DNA from: Elusimicrobiota bacterium
GTDB lineage: Bacteria; Elusimicrobiota; Elusimicrobia; F11
DNA length: 9,179 nucleotides
Direction of reading: 5' to 3'
Assembly (NCBI GenBank): GCA_022709485.1
Contig: JAKLIS010000031.1
Location: 1 to 9,179, forward strand
Position 1 is the first letter of the stretch. Each line of letters begins with the position of its first letter. The translations under genes were made by a program, and so were the position numbers. This document shows, one piece after another, positions 6,301 through 9,179 of the stretch. Under the pieces are notes generated by a model, which was not told the origin of the DNA, did not search any database, and saw only the letters and a list, made by a program, of their open reading frames with translations.

Positions 6301-8012
6301 TTCCTTTGGATGGACTCGTCTCTATCATCGATAGGCTTCTATTGAATGATTCAATCAGATCTGAAAATGGCGTATCGGGGCTTCATTTGCATTGGGTTAA
6401 TTTTGAAATCGAAAAAGCGCTCCGTGATAATCGAGTATTAGGTGCCACGAGACTGGGGAATAGAACCTACTGGGGTGTTGCCCACTATGGTGGAATTCCT
6501 GGCGTTTCAGCCCACGCCGAATTGAAAAAGTTTATTAACCGATTGGCAGAAATTCATTTTAACCAGGGACATCTATGGGAAGCCATCTTCATTTTGGAAG
6601 AGGCGGTGTCCGTTTTTGAGGACCGCGAAGAATTTTGGGAACTATTAAAAAAGGCCTATGAAAATTTAGGGAATTGGAGCCCATCAAAAGACACAAAAGT
6701 AAAAATTGAGGGCATCAACGAATTTTCAAACAGAGAGTTCAGACAAGAAGAGAAAGTGGAACCGGGAGATCCGGATTTCTTTCCGGATTTAGCCTCCAAA
6801 TGGGCCGGCTGGGGCCGTCAATGGAAAGGAGAAATTCCAAAAGAAGTGCTGAAAGAAGCCATTCGAGATTCCCAAAATTTCCATCATGAAAATCCTTATT
6901 GGCCTTCGTATCTCTGGGTTCATTATTTATCCCCGCGGTTAGCGATGAAATATAGTACAGATCGAATTTGCCTGGTGATAGATCCGTCGGGGTTAATATT
7001 GGACGTCCTAACAACACCGGATAACTGGAATAGAAAAGTATGGGTTCCTTTTTTAAAACGATCGGTTGAATTGAAATGGTCTGGGGATGACGGAGTCCGA
7101 AGGGCGGTGAGTAATCGAGATCTTGTTTTCAATCCAGCTTCTTCTTTTCAGGATCGTGAAAGATTAATTTGGTCCCTTTTGTCTCGGGCTGATCACAAAT
7201 ATATAGATGGAGGTTCACTGGTCTTAGGGGCAAACCCAAGCCATATTGAGGGATGGAAAAATATCTTGTCGGAGTCGCATGTGGCTCAATTTGAAATGGA
7301 GCCAAGATTCAGGCTGGTTCTAATGACAAAGGGGAAGAAACTGGAAGCGCACGATTTGGTGTGGATAGGGGCCTTATCCGGATTTGGCTTTTGGGGGCCA
7401 ATTCAAAATATTTTTGGAATGGCAGGTGTCGATTCAATTATATTGGTACTGGCGCTCGGGATGGCCATCCTTTTTTCCCGCTTTGTCTGGGACACATGGG
7501 AAGAAGTTACGCAATATATTTGGGGTCCTCGCATTTCCATAATTGCCATTCCGGCCGGCGCCACTTCCCAAGAGGTGCAGCGGCTGCTAGATGAGATCTT
7601 GCCAAAAAGAAGAGCGATTTTCCCGAAACGTCAAAAAACGATGATTATTTCATCGTCAAAGTCGATTGTCCCTCTTCGGGAGGCCTTGCTTTCATCCCAA
7701 TTATCAGTAGAGGTTATCGTCAACGATTCTGCATTTGTTGACGCAGCGGATGGCTTGTCCGGGCCATCAGGGGGGCCGGCACTTGAACTCACGAATCTAG
7801 AACAGATCATGCGCCGCCGGGGCTTCACATTTGGACGTTTTAAATTGTTTGTTCCTAAGGGACTAATCGTCAATGTCAATTCTCTTTCCCCAAACTCGCT
7901 TTTCTATGACGCCATGGTCTTTTTGGTGGGACTTTTAGACACCGTGCCCCTCGAAAAAACCTCCGTAGAAGAAAAGAGCAAGGATTGGAGTTGGTCCCGC
8001 CGCTTCGCGTAA
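3318..8012 (+). CDS. Giant-protein C-terminal part: GT5 C-terminal half, membrane hairpins, zincin-like motif, receiver-like and TPR-like segments
   Basis: The frame is open from 3270. The codon at 3318 is TTG inside the GT5 fold, with no convincing ribosome site, so an independent start here is doubtful; the first downstream ATG (3405) cuts deeper into the domain. Counting from 3318 gives 1564 residues. Residues 1-255 are the C-terminal GT-B lobe of a GT5 synthase: R31, K37, E152, RATGG 171-175. A membrane hairpin follows (272-290, 296-315) and then a very basic stretch around 350-362. Residues about 370-890 match no family I know. They contain HEYLEFRGVPH at 820-830, a metzincin-like HExxExxGxxH with Glu in place of the second His. 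Residues about 898-1010 alternate strand and helix like a receiver or flavodoxin fold but have no phospho-acceptor Asp at the expected strand (GLLVLFGIS). Residues about 1064-1120 form a TPR-like helical pair. A second membrane hairpin lies at 1347-1367 and 1372-1392, before an unassigned C-terminal domain. The gene ends in TAA, 21 bases from the convergent thiO. Confidence 0.75.
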   Translation: MDGRSPNKTYLQEKFELEINPNLPLLAAVMRVDHHQKGLGLLVHPLPGPLPENLKSDIYKICDKFNLSYQQAAAIVHSPLFLLAKMGAQVIIHGAPAASDEDGKVLARRIETVGRAINAVYPGSAHMQMKFESRPEEIFAGADLGLNPSFFEPFGIVPLQQSAMGCVPIVRATGGFVDNFSHFDLENLEGNAFVFHDFSASALFETVSNAIHLHQSDPLKWRILQLNAIRNAKGFHWERQARRLLEIIFGKDPRPLQQSFLSYCLRWFSRNAPLFLFAGIFLMAGWKTVLHPKNLEWLSWIGFGGMGFFAVQDLFKPFFSTPPRGAVTFLNINNHRQMIDFRKVARILKRSKKKASARKKTLKILYHIIPHWSKKWPDPISLFDVSENSSGLIGIREIRDLEAEGHFRRNISELEAFFKEILTSRSLKDFHEISSLRGTFQEKLKIWANRNGVEIVPMFFDIREYYLFLWSESCWELAERFLKEPHSGPENKRVAHDLFSKGLKAYSQVINRASWQYLNEISPRLRQNEDLIVISPFNFFGLDSELGYDGISVNRFFPDSLIYPSLLERIDPTFLAEKMDPDKMEKKTFDQFVSRQIGIHLLIDFFGDPTKWTDQEFNKRVYHIQKFVLKLSDGQIGSILDAAHEQSQFVSALFRLLATVGDEEERKIFGLKERGPGTGERGSLFGFEVWTELMERAGWTGQPMAITLELLLTLFRKAGLLVNPLFRGLLTANGKAGLFKIFKEAAGRIPKIGAAKIFILKEISPKEDFKFGKWIFFKRGADGKLNIFIHQQVLKRWELIQSKVHGEDFLLVAFRIMLIHEYLEFRGVPHDRLIKEGLSLRGNLKDWLSKDDLFRKAKVLLDSLDSEKPANHPEIIPSDQIRVSEITGDSRPRNHIDPTPVSVINNGDQIPLKTVQFLQSQGFLVEVFNFNGNPEQLAPQINRNTGLLVLFGISPSMAVLLRAVKRLFKRKIPALYLANHYLDDIHGIPVFNESLPLDGLVSIIDRLLLNDSIRSENGVSGLHLHWVNFEIEKALRDNRVLGATRLGNRTYWGVAHYGGIPGVSAHAELKKFINRLAEIHFNQGHLWEAIFILEEAVSVFEDREEFWELLKKAYENLGNWSPSKDTKVKIEGINEFSNREFRQEEKVEPGDPDFFPDLASKWAGWGRQWKGEIPKEVLKEAIRDSQNFHHENPYWPSYLWVHYLSPRLAMKYSTDRICLVIDPSGLILDVLTTPDNWNRKVWVPFLKRSVELKWSGDDGVRRAVSNRDLVFNPASSFQDRERLIWSLLSRADHKYIDGGSLVLGANPSHIEGWKNILSESHVAQFEMEPRFRLVLMTKGKKLEAHDLVWIGALSGFGFWGPIQNIFGMAGVDSIILVLALGMAILFSRFVWDTWEEVTQYIWGPRISIIAIPAGATSQEVQRLLDEILPKRRAIFPKRQKTMIISSSKSIVPLREALLSSQLSVEVIVNDSAFVDAADGLSGPSGGPALELTNLEQIMRRRGFTFGRFKLFVPKGLIVNVNSLSPNSLFYDAMVFLVGLLDTVPLEKTSVEEKSKDWSWSRRFA
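5775..5807 (+). other. HExxExxGxxH zincin-like motif
   Basis: Eleven codons read HEYLEFRGVPH. Metzincin metallopeptidases use HExxHxxGxxH, where the three His bind zinc and the Glu is the general base. Here the general base, the Gly turn and the third His are at the right spacing, but the second His is Glu. The motif lies in a predicted helix (preceded by FRIMLI), as the active-site helix would. No other peptidase feature, such as a Met-turn, is confidently seen, so this may be coincidental or a degenerate or alternative metal site. Confidence 0.35.
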
Positions 8013-8033
8013 AAGTTGGAAGGGCCCAAGTCG
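8013..8033. other. 21-bp convergent gap without a clear terminator
   Basis: The giant gene (TAA at 8010-8012) and thiO (TAG at 8034-8036 on the complement) converge with only this gap. It contains the palindrome GGGCCC and a weak four-base TTGG/CCAA pairing, but no G+C-rich stem followed by a T-run on either strand. Transcripts may end by Rho or run into the opposite gene. Confidence 0.5.
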
Positions 8034-9143
8034 CTAGCAGGGGAAGAAGGGGGCGATGTCGACGGGCGCGGGCTCGCTCAAAATAAGAGCGGACACGATT
8101 TGGGCCGTGATGGGGGATAACAGAATTCCGCTTCGGTAATGTCCGGTGGCCAAAATGAGATTGGGAAAATTTGGGTGGGGGCCCAATACTGGCAAGGTGT
8201 CCTTCGTTCCGGGACGTAAACCCGCAATCATTCCCCGTGTTTTTTTCCCGCCAAGTCCTGGAAGGATAAACCTAGAAAAATTTCGCAACGTTTCCCGGGC
8301 TTCTTCCGTCGGGCTATCGTCGAATCCCACATTCTCCACCGTTGTTCCCGCCAAGGTATATCCATCCGGTTTTGGGGCAATGTAGCCTTTGGACCGGGTA
8401 TAGACGGGATGGGAAAGCGGCCGAGAAGGGGTGTCATACACCAGAAGCTGGCCGCGAATCGGAACAATTCCGATTTTTTTCCCAATCCAGGAGGCGATTT
8501 CGTCAGTCCATGCCCCGGCCGCAAGGACAAAATGCTTCGCAGAGAAAATTTCGGATGACGTCTGAACGGAAAAAATTGAATTTTTGGATGTTTTAAAAGA
8601 AGTCACCGCTTCTCCTTCTCTGATATCCACGCCTTTCTGCCGCGCGGCTTGCGCCATAGCGGCCACGTACCTTTCCCCAACCAATTGGCCGTCTTCCTCA
8701 AAAAAAGCGCCGCCATATTGATGAGGCGTCACTTCGGGATACAGGCTCGCCACGTCATTTTTTGAAAGCCAGCGGGCTTTAAATTTTGAATAAACCTGGC
8801 GGATGGTTTCGTTTTCGAAAAGGACCGCCTCTTCTTCGTTTAAGGCGAGATTTAAGATTCCATTTTTTTCGTAACCAAAACCCTGTCCGGTGAGATCTTT
8901 AATTTCTTCCGCGAGGGAGGGGAAAAGATTCAGGCTGGGTTTGGCCAAAGACATGAAGACGTCCCCGCGATGGGCTTCCGTTTGACACTCCAACATGGCC
9001 GCCGATGATCCAGAGGCGCCTGCCCCAATATGTTTTCGTTCAATGACGGCCACTTTCTGGCCTTTTTTGGAGAGCGCGTAGGCGCAAGAAAGGCCTATTA
9101 TCCCGCCGCCGATAACAATGGTGTCAAAATGAAAATTTTTCAT
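8034..9143 (-). CDS. thiO: FAD-dependent glycine oxidase ThiO
   Basis: A 369-residue cytoplasmic flavoenzyme of the D-amino-acid oxidase (DAO) family. ThiO oxidises glycine with O2 to iminoacetate (dehydroglycine), which supplies C-N for the thiazole of thiamine. The N-terminus has the FAD dinucleotide fold: GGGIIG at 12-17 and the ribose-binding Glu, E35, ending the second strand in VAVIER. GAGASGSSAAML at 40-51 corresponds to the conserved ASG loop of the family. KGYIAPKPDG (252-261) carries a Tyr that could match the active-site Tyr, AGLRPGTKDTLPVLGP (307-322) carries R310, and ATGHYRSGILLSP (332-344) carries R337. R310 and R337 likely match the carboxylate-binding and active-site Arg of Bacillus ThiO. 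The length is typical of the family. The ATG at 9143 starts right before the FAD motif; no Shine-Dalgarno sequence is seen. No other thiamine gene lies in the window; any operon partners would be upstream, beyond base 9179. A related DAO-family amine or D-amino-acid dehydrogenase is the alternative, but the GHYRSGILL signature favours ThiO. Confidence 0.82.
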   Translation of the reverse strand: MKNFHFDTIVIGGGIIGLSCAYALSKKGQKVAVIERKHIGAGASGSSAAMLECQTEAHRGDVFMSLAKPSLNLFPSLAEEIKDLTGQGFGYEKNGILNLALNEEEAVLFENETIRQVYSKFKARWLSKNDVASLYPEVTPHQYGGAFFEEDGQLVGERYVAAMAQAARQKGVDIREGEAVTSFKTSKNSIFSVQTSSEIFSAKHFVLAAGAWTDEIASWIGKKIGIVPIRGQLLVYDTPSRPLSHPVYTRSKGYIAPKPDGYTLAGTTVENVGFDDSPTEEARETLRNFSRFILPGLGGKKTRGMIAGLRPGTKDTLPVLGPHPNFPNLILATGHYRSGILLSPITAQIVSALILSEPAPVDIAPFFPC

Positions 9144-9153
9144 GAGTGTTTAC

Positions 9154-9176
9154 CGGCGGAAATTATTTTTCCGCCG
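9154..9176 (-). promoter_or_regulatory. Perfect 9-bp inverted repeat in the thiO 5' region
   Basis: CGGCGGAAA at 9154-9162 and its exact complement TTTCCGCCG at 9168-9176 flank a 5-base loop. The stem ends 10 bases before the thiO ATG on the minus strand, where the ribosome would bind. No T-run follows on either strand, so it is not a standard intrinsic terminator. It could modulate thiO translation, act as an operator, or be part of a repeat that extends beyond the window. It does not resemble the conserved thi-box (TPP riboswitch), for which too little upstream sequence is present. Confidence 0.55.
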
Positions 9177-9179
9177 CCC

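Noticed and set aside
1..9179. CRISPR arrays, tRNA or rRNA genes, insertion sequences and attachment sites.
   Set aside because: No regularly spaced repeats, cloverleaf-like segments, transposase motifs or terminal inverted repeats were found by reading both strands.

Overview
The window looks like bacterial chromosome from an uncultivated lineage. It has mid-range GC, and nearly all of it is coding. About 85% is one reading frame that stays open from 186 to 8012, except for a single in-frame TGA at 3267-3269. The frame encodes a giant exported or membrane-bound multidomain protein with a GT5 glycogen/starch-synthase-like glycosyltransferase in its middle. Very large fusion proteins of this kind recall Omnitrophota (former OP3) and related PVC-side lineages. 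That assignment is an inference from style, not from a marker gene.

Layout. 1-185 is a short non-coding leader with a weak promoter candidate and an 8-bp direct repeat. 186-3269 (+) encodes a signal peptide, a Tiki/ChaN/EreA-like domain, a four-segment hydrophobic block and the N-terminal half of a GT5 enzyme, ending in TGA. 3270-8012 (+) continues in the same frame. It supplies the second half of the GT5 enzyme, a membrane hairpin, a long unrecognised region containing a zincin-like HExxExxGxxH motif, a receiver-like fold without a phospho-acceptor Asp, a TPR-like helical hairpin, another membrane hairpin and an unassigned C-terminal domain. 8034-9143 (-) is a convergent, ordinary glycine oxidase gene, thiO. 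It is preceded by a perfect 9-bp hairpin next to its start codon.

The main point of interest is the TGA. It falls at a variable residue directly before a conserved Trp of the GT5 family, the frame stays intact on both sides, and GT5 similarity runs straight across it. The TGA also lies in the 5' arm of a potential RNA hairpin (3263-3305). The options are a recent nonsense mutation, an assembly error, programmed readthrough, or a split into two polypeptides that reassemble. All catalytic positions recognisable from the GT5 family are kept across the two halves, so an active enzyme is plausible if both are made. The protein has no close functional partner in the window. thiO belongs to thiamine biosynthesis and appears unrelated.
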